From Lachnospiraceae bacterium (lineage in GTDB: Bacteria; Bacillota; Clostridia; Lachnospirales; Lachnospiraceae), in the NCBI GenBank assembly GCA_910576335.1, contig CAJTIU010000045.1:1-35155 (forward strand): 35,155 nucleotides of DNA. Direction: 5' to 3'. Shown here in pieces: positions 23,555 to 30,172 of this stretch. A program made the translations under genes and the position numbers. Positions within the stretch are counted from its first letter, which is position 1. Every line of letters begins with the position of its first letter. The notes under the pieces were generated by a model, which searched no databases, had not been told where the DNA came from, and was given only the letters and a program-made list of their open reading frames with translations.

Positions 23555-23891
23555 CCTTCCCCAGCCCTTTCACGGCCAGGATTCCGTCAAGGGTGGTGGC
23601 GGCGATCCCCAGCCGCCCGGCCACCGCGATGTCGTTCTTCACGTCCTCGTCCACGTCCCCGCCGCAGACCACAAGCACATGGGAGCGACGGAGCAGGTCC
23701 CGGCGCATGTCAATCCCGGCCTTGTGCTCTTCGGGTACGCTGTCGTTGAGGAACAGCGGCATGTAGAGGACGGGGCAGACGGGGGAGAAGCCCGCCTCGT
23801 ATGCCATGCGGCTGTAGCGGGTTCCCATCTCTGTGTCCGTGTCCGGTTCGCCGCACCATGCGGCAGTGATGTATGCTAAAGGTCGTTTCAA
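23538..23891 (-). CDS. DUF4406/deoxyribosyltransferase-like small protein
   Basis: The likely start is a TTG at 23891 with GGAGGG eight bases upstream, giving 117 residues that begin with the conserved strand RPLAYITAAWCGE. The motif SVPEEHKAGIDMRRDLLRRSHVLVVCG with the DxxxL/HVLVVCG strand fits the nucleoside 2-deoxyribosyltransferase-like fold seen in DUF4406 proteins of phages and ICEs. An ATG at 23948 would add a basic N-terminus with no family match. It lies between the ParB-like gene and dcm, overlapping dcm by 17 bases. Its substrate is unknown; it may be a nucleotide-binding accessory protein. Confidence 0.65.
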   Translation of the reverse strand: MKRPLAYITAAWCGEPDTDTEMGTRYSRMAYEAGFSPVCPVLYMPLFLNDSVPEEHKAGIDMRRDLLRRSHVLVVCGGDVDEDVKNDIAVAGRLGIAATTLDGILAVKGLGKDGGGH

Positions 23892-23954
23892 TCTTTTTCC
23901 CTCCGTTTCTGTTCTGGATTTTCCGTGCCAGCCGTACTGGCCCCGCATAGGTCC

Positions 23955-23973
23955 TCGGGCCAGGTTGGCCCGA
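23955..23973. repeat. ICE intergenic palindrome, copy 4 (after the ParB-like gene)
   Basis: TCGGGCCAG-G-TTGGCCCGA, eight of nine pairs, begins nine bases after the stop of the ParB-like gene. Confidence 0.9.
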
Positions 23974-23981
23974 AGTGGCCC

Positions 23982-25610
23982 TTACTTCTCCGGCTGGGCC
24001 TTCTTTTTCTCCGGCTTCGCCATTTCCTTCTGCTGGCTCTTCCAGTCATCCAGAAGTTTGATGATCTGGTCCTTCATTTCCCTCGGGGTGCTTTCCTTCC
24101 CAAAATATTTTCCTAATTCCGCTCCTGTCAGAATCACTTTGTCTACCTCCTTCTTATCCTCCATCATTATTCCGTCGATTACGTCCCCGTTGAGGACCCC
24201 CTTCTGGTCAAGCTCCCTCATGCGCTGGGCCTGGGAGAGCGACGGGCTGGACTGCTGGCTCTCAATGGCGACGGCGATGTACTGCTGGTTTTTCGGCTTG
24301 ATGTACGAGAGCTCCACCGCCGGGGTGAACTTGACCTGCCCCCCGTCCATCATCTTTTGCAGGTCGGGCACAAGGTCGTTGAGCTTGATGTACCGCTGCA
24401 CCTGCTTGACGGTCATCTTGTTGCGCTCGGCCACGATCTCATTGGAGCGTTTCCCGGCGTCCTTCGGGTCAATCTGGCCCGAAGTGAAGTTCTTCGCCCC
24501 CTGGTGCTTGATGGCCTCAAGCTGCATTTTCAGGGCCTTGGCCCGCTCGCTGGGGAGGATGTTCTCCCTCTGGTTCGTGTTGTCCTCCACCATCTGCGTG
24601 ATGGCCTGCTCGTCCGTCAGGTTGCGGATGATACACGGCATATCCGCGTAGCCCGCAAGCTCGCTGGCCTTCTGGCGGCGGTGGCCGGACACGATCTCAT
24701 AGCCGCCGTCCTCACGGGGCCTTACAATGGCGGGCTGGGTGACACCCTTGTCCTTGACGCTGGAGACCATAGCCCGCATTTCCTCGTCGTTGCGGACCTG
24801 GAACGGGTGGTTCTTGAAGGCGTGGAGGTCGGACAGCTTCAAGTAAACGATCTGCTCGTCCCCCCGGCGGGGCGCCTCCGTGGGTGCCTGGGCCGCCTTT
24901 TCAGGCTGTGCGGCAGGTTTGGCCTCCGGTGCCGCTTTTGCCGGCTTCTGGGGCTGGGGCGCTTTCTCCGCCTTTGCTGCCTTCCCAGCCGGTGAAGGTT
25001 TCTCCGCTTTCGTGGCTGAGGCCGTTTTCTGCCCCGCCTTTTCCTTCTTTGCCGTGGGCTCCTTCTTCGGGGGAGCCGCTGCCTTCTCCTTTGACTCTTT
25101 GGGAGGGCGGCCCTTCCGCTTCGGCGGTTCCGGCTCCTTTTCCTCCTTCTGCTTTGGGGCTGCCTCTTTCGTCCCCTTGGCGGCCTCCTTTGCGGGAGAA
25201 GCGGGAGCCGTCCTGCCGGGCACTTTCCCGTCCTGCCCGGGAGGGGCTTTCTGCGCCTCCTTCTTCCCCGCCATGATTTCGGAGAAGTTGTAGAAGGACA
25301 CGTTGGGGGCCTCCTTACCCTCCGGGGTCTCCGCCTTCTGCTCTTTGGGAATCTCCGGTTTCTTTTCTTCCTTCGCCGGGGCAGGCTTTTCCGGTTCCTT
25401 TGCTGCCTTTTGCGGAGCGGCCTTTTCCGGTTCCTTTGCCTCCTTTTCCGGGGTTGCCTTTTCCGGCTCCTTCGCCGCTTTTTCCGGTGCAGCGGCTTCG
25501 GGCTCTTTCTGCTCCTTCCCCGGAGCGGGGGAGCCGCCCGCCCCGGGCTGTGCCGGGTCTTTGCCCGGACCGTCTGCGCCAGTCAGGTTTTTCGATTTTT
25601 CATCGGCCAT
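23982..25610 (-). CDS. ParB/RepB-like partition protein with long disordered N-terminus
   Basis: This 542-residue protein starts at the ATG at 25610, eight bases after AAGGAGG (a TTG two codons earlier is possible). Residues 1-250 are a Lys/Glu/Ala/Pro-rich, probably disordered region with repeated PEKAAKEPEK-like units. It is interrupted by a conserved NVSFYNFSEIMAGKK motif (about 103-117) and an AT-hook-like KRKGRPPK (about 164-171). The ParB domain follows: IVYLKLSDLHAFKNHPFQVR, EIVSGHRRQKASELAGY, and the HTH region around VAERNKMTVKQVQRYIKL. No ParA is seen in the window. It may partition or regulate the ICE. It is the first gene of the backbone operon, behind two tandem terminator hairpins. 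Confidence 0.88.
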   Translation of the reverse strand: MADEKSKNLTGADGPGKDPAQPGAGGSPAPGKEQKEPEAAAPEKAAKEPEKATPEKEAKEPEKAAPQKAAKEPEKPAPAKEEKKPEIPKEQKAETPEGKEAPNVSFYNFSEIMAGKKEAQKAPPGQDGKVPGRTAPASPAKEAAKGTKEAAPKQKEEKEPEPPKRKGRPPKESKEKAAAPPKKEPTAKKEKAGQKTASATKAEKPSPAGKAAKAEKAPQPQKPAKAAPEAKPAAQPEKAAQAPTEAPRRGDEQIVYLKLSDLHAFKNHPFQVRNDEEMRAMVSSVKDKGVTQPAIVRPREDGGYEIVSGHRRQKASELAGYADMPCIIRNLTDEQAITQMVEDNTNQRENILPSERAKALKMQLEAIKHQGAKNFTSGQIDPKDAGKRSNEIVAERNKMTVKQVQRYIKLNDLVPDLQKMMDGGQVKFTPAVELSYIKPKNQQYIAVAIESQQSSPSLSQAQRMRELDQKGVLNGDVIDGIMMEDKKEVDKVILTGAELGKYFGKESTPREMKDQIIKLLDDWKSQQKEMAKPEKKKAQPEK

Positions 25611-25642
25611 TCGCAATACCTCCTTCTTGGTTTTCTGGCATG

Positions 25643-25673
25643 AAAAAAGGGCTTGACCTCTCTTGTCAAGCCC
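25643..25673 (-). terminator. Second of two tandem hairpins ahead of the ParB-like gene
   Basis: GGGCTTGAC and GTCAAGCCC form a perfect nine-pair stem with a seven-base loop, followed on the minus strand by TTTTTTCATG. It stands in the 5' leader of the ParB-like gene, 33 bases before its start. Confidence 0.8.
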
Positions 25674-25708
25674 CGGTAGTTGGGTTGCCTCCTTTCCCTG
25701 CGCCCATG

Positions 25709-25743
25709 AAAAAACCGCCCTTCGTTGTGAAAGAGCGGTTTTT
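25709..25743. terminator. First tandem hairpin; possibly bidirectional
   Basis: AACCGC...GCGGTT arms extended by CTTTC/GAAGG form a strong hairpin with A- and T-tracts on opposite sides. On the minus strand it is followed by TTTTTTCATG, and on the plus strand by TTTTTCAG, so it can work both ways. It marks roughly the right edge of the ICE. Confidence 0.7.
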
Positions 25744-25814
25744 CAGTAGGTTGGCAGTCCATTATTTTGTTTTTTTATATGTATCCCTTTGTACACTGTT
25801 GCAAGAAAAAGCAT

Positions 25815-25843
25815 TTGACAAAACAGCCGTGGTGTCTGATAAT
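25815..25843 (+). promoter_or_regulatory. Promoter of the carbamate kinase gene
   Basis: TTGACA at 25815-25820, a 17-base spacer and GATAAT at 25838-25843. It lies 74 bases ahead of the start codon, on the chromosomal side of the ICE edge. Confidence 0.65.
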
Positions 25844-25916
25844 GAAAGATGTAACGGAGAGGGATTCCCGGGTTCTCATTTTATATCAGGGAATTGCAAA
25901 GCAGGAGGTATATACA

Positions 25917-26846
25917 ATGAAGAAAAGGGCTGTTGTTGCACTTGGACATCGGGCACTTGGCACGACGCTTCCCGAACAGATGGAAGCAGTTAAAAAATCA
26001 GCGGTTACAATTGCGGATCTGATCGAAGAGGGATATCAGGTAGTGGTTACCCACAGCAATGCTCCGCAGGTGGGGATGATACATACCGCTCTGAATGAAT
26101 TCGCGAAGACTCATGAGGACTATACGGCAGCGCCAATGTCTGTATGCTCAGCCATGAGCCAGGGTTATATCGGATATGACCTCCAGAACCGTATCCGTGA
26201 GGAGCTTTTGAACAGGGGAATATTCCGGACAGTCAGCACAGTTCTTACGCAGGTTGTGGTTGACCCTTATGACGAAGCTTTCTACACTCCAACAAAGGTT
26301 CTGGGAAGATATATGAATGCAGAAGAGGCAAATATAGAGCGAAAAAAAGGAAATTATGTGATCGAAGAGCCGGGAAGGGGATATCGCAGAATTGTATCTG
26401 CCCCGAATCCGGTTAAGATTATAGAGATTGATGCCATTAAGGCTCTGCTAGATGCCGGGCAGGTGGTAATTGCGTGCGGAGGTGGAGGAATCCCGGTTCT
26501 GCAGCAGGATAACCATCTGAAGGGAGCCAGTGCGGTCATTGAAAAAGATCTGGCAGCAGGGAAGATGGCAGAGGAGGTAGATGCAGACCAGCTTATTATC
26601 CTTACCAGTGTAGAAAAGGTGAAGATTAATATGGGTCGTCATGATGAGAAAGAGCTTGGGGAGATCACTGTCGGGCAGGCAAAAGAATATATGGAGGCCG
26701 GACACTTTGGCGTCTATAATATGCTGCCGAAGTTCAGAGCATCCGTAGAATTTATTGAGGAAAGAGAAGGAAGAAGTGCACTAATCACATCATTTGACAG
26801 GCTGGCAGATGCATTAAAAGGAAAAACCGGCACGATTATCAGATAA
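25917..26846 (+). CDS. arcC: Carbamate kinase
   Basis: This 309-residue protein starts at the ATG at 25917, with AGGAGG eight bases upstream; earlier in-frame ATGs have no ribosome site. It follows the carbamate kinase fold: nucleotide-binding start VVALGHRALGTTLPEQ, THSNAPQVGMIH, QVVVDPYDEAFYTPTK, the EEPGRGYRRIVSAP loop, VIACGGGGIPV, and the C-terminal GHFGVYNMLPKFRASVEFIEE. The enzyme turns carbamoyl phosphate plus ADP into ATP, the last step of fermentative arginine or ureide breakdown. The usual ALGGNAL start motif is replaced by ALGHRAL, which I recall from a clostridial subgroup. No arginine deiminase genes are adjacent. Confidence 0.9.
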   Translation: MKKRAVVALGHRALGTTLPEQMEAVKKSAVTIADLIEEGYQVVVTHSNAPQVGMIHTALNEFAKTHEDYTAAPMSVCSAMSQGYIGYDLQNRIREELLNRGIFRTVSTVLTQVVVDPYDEAFYTPTKVLGRYMNAEEANIERKKGNYVIEEPGRGYRRIVSAPNPVKIIEIDAIKALLDAGQVVIACGGGGIPVLQQDNHLKGASAVIEKDLAAGKMAEEVDADQLIILTSVEKVKINMGRHDEKELGEITVGQAKEYMEAGHFGVYNMLPKFRASVEFIEEREGRSALITSFDRLADALKGKTGTIIR

Positions 26847-26906
26847 CTTGTATGAAGCGTGGAAAAAAGGGAACACTTCATAAAAAGAAATGAAGGAGGA
26901 GTTCCT

Positions 26907-27092
26907 ATGACTGCAAAGGTAAATGATGGATGTATATCCTGCGGTGCATGTGTTGCAGCTTGCCCGGAGGTGTTCCGGTTTAATGACGACGGCGTGGCGG
27001 AAGCATATAAGGAAGTTGCGCCAGAGTGTGAGAGCACGGCGATGGAAGCCAGGGATGACTGCCCTGTTTCAGTAATTGATATATCAGAATAG
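26907..27092 (+). CDS. Small [4Fe-4S] ferredoxin
   Basis: This 61-residue protein starts at the ATG at 26907 after GAAGGAGG. It has one cluster motif, CISCGACVAACPEVF, plus a distant CPV near the C-terminus as the fourth ligand. This is the single-cluster ferredoxin type common in Clostridia. It would carry electrons in fermentative redox reactions. It follows arcC by about 60 bases with no terminator between, so they may be cotranscribed, and ends in a strong terminator. Confidence 0.9.
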   Translation: MTAKVNDGCISCGACVAACPEVFRFNDDGVAEAYKEVAPECESTAMEARDDCPVSVIDISE

Positions 27093-27104
27093 AACAAATA
27101 ACGG

Positions 27105-27148
27105 AAATCCGCATATACTAAAAAGTGATTAGTATATGCGGATTTTTT
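27105..27148 (+). terminator. Intrinsic terminator after the ferredoxin gene
   Basis: AAATCCGCATATACTA and its exact complement form a 16-pair stem with a nine-base loop, followed by TTTTTTAT. The gene downstream starts only 15 bases later. Confidence 0.9.
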
Positions 27149-27162
27149 ATTAAAGGAGTTCT

Positions 27163-27402
27163 ATGCGTTTATGTGAATTACAGAATAAGGAAGTCATTAA
27201 TGCGTGTGACTGCAAGAAGCTGGGATATGTGGCAGATCTGATTATCAATGAGTGCAATGGCTGCATTGAGGCGATAATAATACCAAAGGCAGGGAAATTC
27301 TGCGGCTTTTTCAGTGACGGCTCAGAGTATATCATCCCCTACAAATGTATAAAAAAGATAGGCCCTGATATTATACTTGTAGAGATTCATGAAGAGGGAT
27401 AG
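27163..27402 (+). CDS. YlmC/YmxH family PRC-barrel sporulation protein
   Basis: This 79-residue protein is a PRC-barrel of the YlmC/YmxH family: MRLCELQNKEVINACDCKKLGYVADLIINE, then EAIIIPKAGKFCGFF and a conserved IPYKCIKKIGPDIILVEI. The ATG at 27163 follows AAAGGAG. The family occurs in spore-forming Firmicutes and relatives; some members are in sporulation regulons, but the molecular role is unclear. It is directly behind the ferredoxin terminator, so an own promoter inside the terminator region or readthrough is needed. Confidence 0.9.
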   Translation: MRLCELQNKEVINACDCKKLGYVADLIINECNGCIEAIIIPKAGKFCGFFSDGSEYIIPYKCIKKIGPDIILVEIHEEG

Positions 27403-27590
27403 ATAATGTAAGGAGGTTACTATTCACGGGTCAGGAATGCGCGTAAGCTGCGCATTCCGTAAGAAAATGATTCGGGAGTGAGCAAATCCCATTCGCGGAG
27501 CGAATTTCAGATGGATTTACGAATGTTACTGGTCACGGAGTGAACAGTAACACCAGGAGCGCTTCCAGGCCGTGAGATCGTAACAAATAT
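27403..27590. repeat. Intergenic region with three successive hairpins
   Basis: GGAATGCGC/GCGCATTCC (about 27434-27459), AAATCC...GGATTT enclosing ATTCGC-GGA-GCGAAT, and GTTACTG...CAGTAAC follow one another in about 150 bases with no gene. This resembles a degenerate repeat or small structured RNA. I do not recognise a family. Confidence 0.6.
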
Positions 27591-27591
27591 T

Positions 27592-27621
27592 TTGACAGTC
27601 CGGGATGTGGGATGGTATAAT
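27592..27621 (+). promoter_or_regulatory. Promoter of the GNAT gene
   Basis: TTGACA at 27592-27597 and TATAAT at 27616-27621 with an 18-base spacer. Both hexamers are consensus. It is 33 bases ahead of the ATG at 27654. Confidence 0.8.
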
Positions 27622-27653
27622 AATTGCAGTCATTATCTTGGAGAGTGATTAAT

Positions 27654-28226
27654 ATGAGCCGGGATCTTTATGAACAATTTCCATATATTGAAACAGAGGA
27701 TATTATTATCCGTAAGATGAAAAAAGTAGATACAGATTCACTGTTTGCAGTCTGTAGAAACAAAAATGTATTCAAGTATATACCTGAGTTTCTCTATGCT
27801 GAGGATCGGGAATTACTAAAAGTAGCCATATGGAAGTTGGGGGAATACGACTTTGCAGAGAGACGGTGGATTATTGCCGGAGTCTGTCTTTCGGAAAATC
27901 CGGAACGTATAATCGGCACGGCGGAGATGTTTGAATATAACGAGGCTGTCAATTCGGTAGAGATCGGCTACCGCCTTGGAGAAGAATTCTGGGGACAAGG
28001 CATAGCCGTGAAAGTGGTTCATGCAATGACGGATTATCTGTTTGGAGAGATCGGTGTGAACCGGATTCAGGCTACTTTACTTCCGGAAAATGTACGGTCA
28101 AAAAGAGTTCTTCAGAAAACCGGCTTCCAGAAAGAAGGACTTCTCAGACAGGTGAGCTTTTGGAAAGGAAAGGGGATTGTTGATTTGGAAGTCTATTCAC
28201 TTCTGAGGTCAGATATTTATGATTAG
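27654..28226 (+). CDS. GNAT-family N-acetyltransferase (RimJ/RimL-like)
   Basis: This 190-residue protein has the RimJ/RimL-type GNAT pattern: FPYIETEDIIIRKMKKVDTDSLFAV at the start, IGTAEMFEYNEAVNSVEIGYRLGEEFWGQGIA (acetyl-CoA loop region), and VNRIQATLLPENVRSKRVLQKTGFQKEGLLRQ. It would move an acetyl group from acetyl-CoA to an amine on a protein or small molecule. The ATG at 27654 is chosen over one ten codons earlier because the latter lies too near the -10 box. No neighbour reveals its substrate. Confidence 0.9.
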   Translation: MSRDLYEQFPYIETEDIIIRKMKKVDTDSLFAVCRNKNVFKYIPEFLYAEDRELLKVAIWKLGEYDFAERRWIIAGVCLSENPERIIGTAEMFEYNEAVNSVEIGYRLGEEFWGQGIAVKVVHAMTDYLFGEIGVNRIQATLLPENVRSKRVLQKTGFQKEGLLRQVSFWKGKGIVDLEVYSLLRSDIYD

Positions 28227-28252
28227 ACAACGAAAAATAAGTATACTGCGCG

Positions 28253-28364
28253 CCAGATAAATCTGCCGTGCAGCATAACATGATGCGCAAAGCCGTAAAA
28301 GGAAGTATGCCGCTTTGCGGCGGCTTTTGCGATACTTACGGCAGATTTCATCGGTCACATCTGG
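28253..28364. repeat. Nested inverted-repeat structure, candidate RNA or MITE-like repeat
   Basis: CCAGAT...ATCTGG encloses AAATCTGCCGT (28259-28269) and its exact complement (28338-28348). These in turn enclose CGCAAAGCCG/CGGCTTTTGCG, AAGTAT/ATACTT and CCGC-TTT-GCGG. About 110 bases could fold into one branched structure. No coding frame is evident. Confidence 0.65.
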
Positions 28365-28483
28365 CAGAAAGCAATTATCAAACATGCTCTAGCGAAGCGA
28401 GGGTATTCACTGTGCAGTTACAAAAATAAAATGAAGGAGGAATGTAACTGGGAAGATCCTGAACAGTTACGAAGGGATTTATA

Positions 28484-29197
28484 ATGAGAAAGAGACTTTA
28501 CACACAAAGACAGGCAGTGAGATGTATCCTGGGGCTGTTCCTCATATGTGCCCTGGCGTTTATCAGTCTGCCTGAGGCGGAAACCGTCCACGCAGAGCTT
28601 GATGAGAGATTCAGTAAATACTATGATAACCGCTGGGTTGTCGAACCGGTTGATGACGACAATTATACTGGGTGGATCAGTATATACATTGATGCAGTGA
28701 TGGAGGGGGCAGAGGTAACAAAGGCAAAGTCCTCCAATAAAAAAGTGGCAAAGGTAAAGGCAGATGCAAATGGACTGGAAATTACATATGGAGTCAGAAC
28801 AGGAAGCACGACTATTTCATGCGATGTAAATGGGGTAAAGCTTTCCCATAAATTTACGGTAAAATATACATGTCCGGCATCCGTTTTTAAAGTAAACGGG
28901 AAAAGCGCCCTTTCAGTTTTAAAGAAGAAAAATGTTTTTGTCACAAAGAAGGCTTTGAAGAATAAAAAGGTAAAAGTCAAAGCAAAAAAGGGCTGGGTAA
29001 TCACAGAAGTGACGAATACAAAAAAGGGTAAAGGAAAAACGAAAGCAGTTAAGAATAAGACATCATATTCCACCAGGATTACTACATCATGGCCTTATGA
29101 TGGTATTCGGGTGAAGTTCAAAAATAAGAAAACCGGGGAAGAGCAGACAATGACCTATAGAAAGTATTATGATTCCAGAAATTCACAGGCGGGGTAA
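28484..29197 (+). CDS. Secreted lysine-rich protein, Ig-like fold likely
   Basis: This 237-residue protein has an N-terminal signal peptide (RQAVRCILGLFLICALAFISLP, cleaved after about VHA37). The body has the SSNKKVAKVKADANGLEITYGVRTGSTTISCDVNGVK pattern of bacterial Ig-like (Big2-type) domains. The C-terminal third is very lysine-rich (KKKNVFVTKKALKNKKVKVKAKKGW). It is exported and may bind an anionic surface or the cell wall (inference). It is directly followed by two more secreted-protein genes. AAGGG lies eight bases before the ATG at 28484. I recognise no specific family. Confidence 0.75.
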   Translation: MRKRLYTQRQAVRCILGLFLICALAFISLPEAETVHAELDERFSKYYDNRWVVEPVDDDNYTGWISIYIDAVMEGAEVTKAKSSNKKVAKVKADANGLEITYGVRTGSTTISCDVNGVKLSHKFTVKYTCPASVFKVNGKSALSVLKKKNVFVTKKALKNKKVKVKAKKGWVITEVTNTKKGKGKTKAVKNKTSYSTRITTSWPYDGIRVKFKNKKTGEEQTMTYRKYYDSRNSQAG

Positions 29198-29200
29198 AAA

Positions 29201-30055
29201 ATGATGAAGATGAATATAAAACGATATGTTGTGGGATTTATTATGCTTCTTGCTTTTGCGTTTGGAATTTCCTCTCCTGTGTGTGCGGCAAGCCGTTCGG
29301 CATCCGTTACTGCCAGGGTAAATAACAAGGAAAACAATAAATGCCTGAAGGAGCTGAATGCTCTGAGAAAAAAGAAGGGCTTACCAGCATTAAAGATTGA
29401 TAAAACACTCCAAAAGGCAGCGGAGCTTCGGGCGGCAGAGCTTACTGTCCGCTATTCCCATGAGCGTCCGAATGGGAAGATGCCTGTTTCCATAACGAAA
29501 AAGGTAGCAGCAGAAAATATTGCCATGGGTTTTGGACATGCAGAGGATGTCTGTGAGGCATGGAAAAACTCTCCGGGACATTACCGGAACATGGTACATA
29601 CGGATATGAAATCTATCGGCATCTGTTGCCTGGAATACCAGGGGAGCAAATACTGGGTAAATGTCTTTGGAAAAGAACGTGCCAAAACAGTAAAGCTGTC
29701 AGGGACAAAGACAAAAACCTTTAAAGTCAGTATAGCAGACAAATTTCTCAGGCCCTCCCGGATTAGCCTGATTGGCAGCCAGACCATGAGTTCTGGGGAG
29801 AAAAGGACACTGAGAATATCAGTGAGCTATCCGGATGATGAACCCAGGGGACTCCTTCCGAATAGTTTCTTTACATTCAAAAGCTCCAATCCCAGGGTGC
29901 TGAAGGTTAATAAACAGGGGGTTGTGACATCGGTAAGGGAAGGGACCGCTAAAATTACAGTTCAGTCCAAAAAATATAAGAAGCTGAAAAAGTCATTCCG
30001 CATTACTGTGGAAGATGGCAGCGGCTTGGTTTATAGAGACTATTCGGATGACTGA
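29201..30055 (+). CDS. Secreted CAP-domain protein with C-terminal Ig-like domain
   Basis: This 284-residue protein has a signal peptide (about 1-29, VVGFIMLLAFAFGISSPVCAA) and a CAP/SCP domain at about 45-165: LNALRKKKGLPALKIDKTLQKAAELRAAEL, YSHERPNG, AENIAMGF and EAWKNSPGHYRNMVH. A Big2-type Ig-like domain follows at about 185-272 (FKSSNPRVLKVNKQGVVTSVREGTAKITVQS). CAP proteins are secreted; bacterial members are linked to surface or host interactions, and their biochemical activity is unclear. It begins three bases after the preceding secreted-protein gene, so they form an operon. Confidence 0.9.
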   Translation: MMKMNIKRYVVGFIMLLAFAFGISSPVCAASRSASVTARVNNKENNKCLKELNALRKKKGLPALKIDKTLQKAAELRAAELTVRYSHERPNGKMPVSITKKVAAENIAMGFGHAEDVCEAWKNSPGHYRNMVHTDMKSIGICCLEYQGSKYWVNVFGKERAKTVKLSGTKTKTFKVSIADKFLRPSRISLIGSQTMSSGEKRTLRISVSYPDDEPRGLLPNSFFTFKSSNPRVLKVNKQGVVTSVREGTAKITVQSKKYKKLKKSFRITVEDGSGLVYRDYSDD

Positions 30056-30172
30056 TGTATGAAATGATAAAGGATCTCTGTAATAATAGAAGGTTAAAGT
30101 TGCTCTCGCGGAGAAATATTACGGTGAAAGATCCAGAATATGCTTATAAATGAAGGAAGGAAAGATGTAGAA

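Noticed and set aside
24474-24486. Fifth copy of the TCGGGCC palindrome inside the ParB-like gene
   Set aside because: Only one arm (TGGCCCGA) is present; it is coding sequence and the symmetric arm is missing.
24880-25993. Long plus-strand frames opposite the ParB-like gene
   Set aside because: They are mirror frames of the repetitive Lys/Glu/Ala/Pro coding sequence and contain no start signals or known domains.
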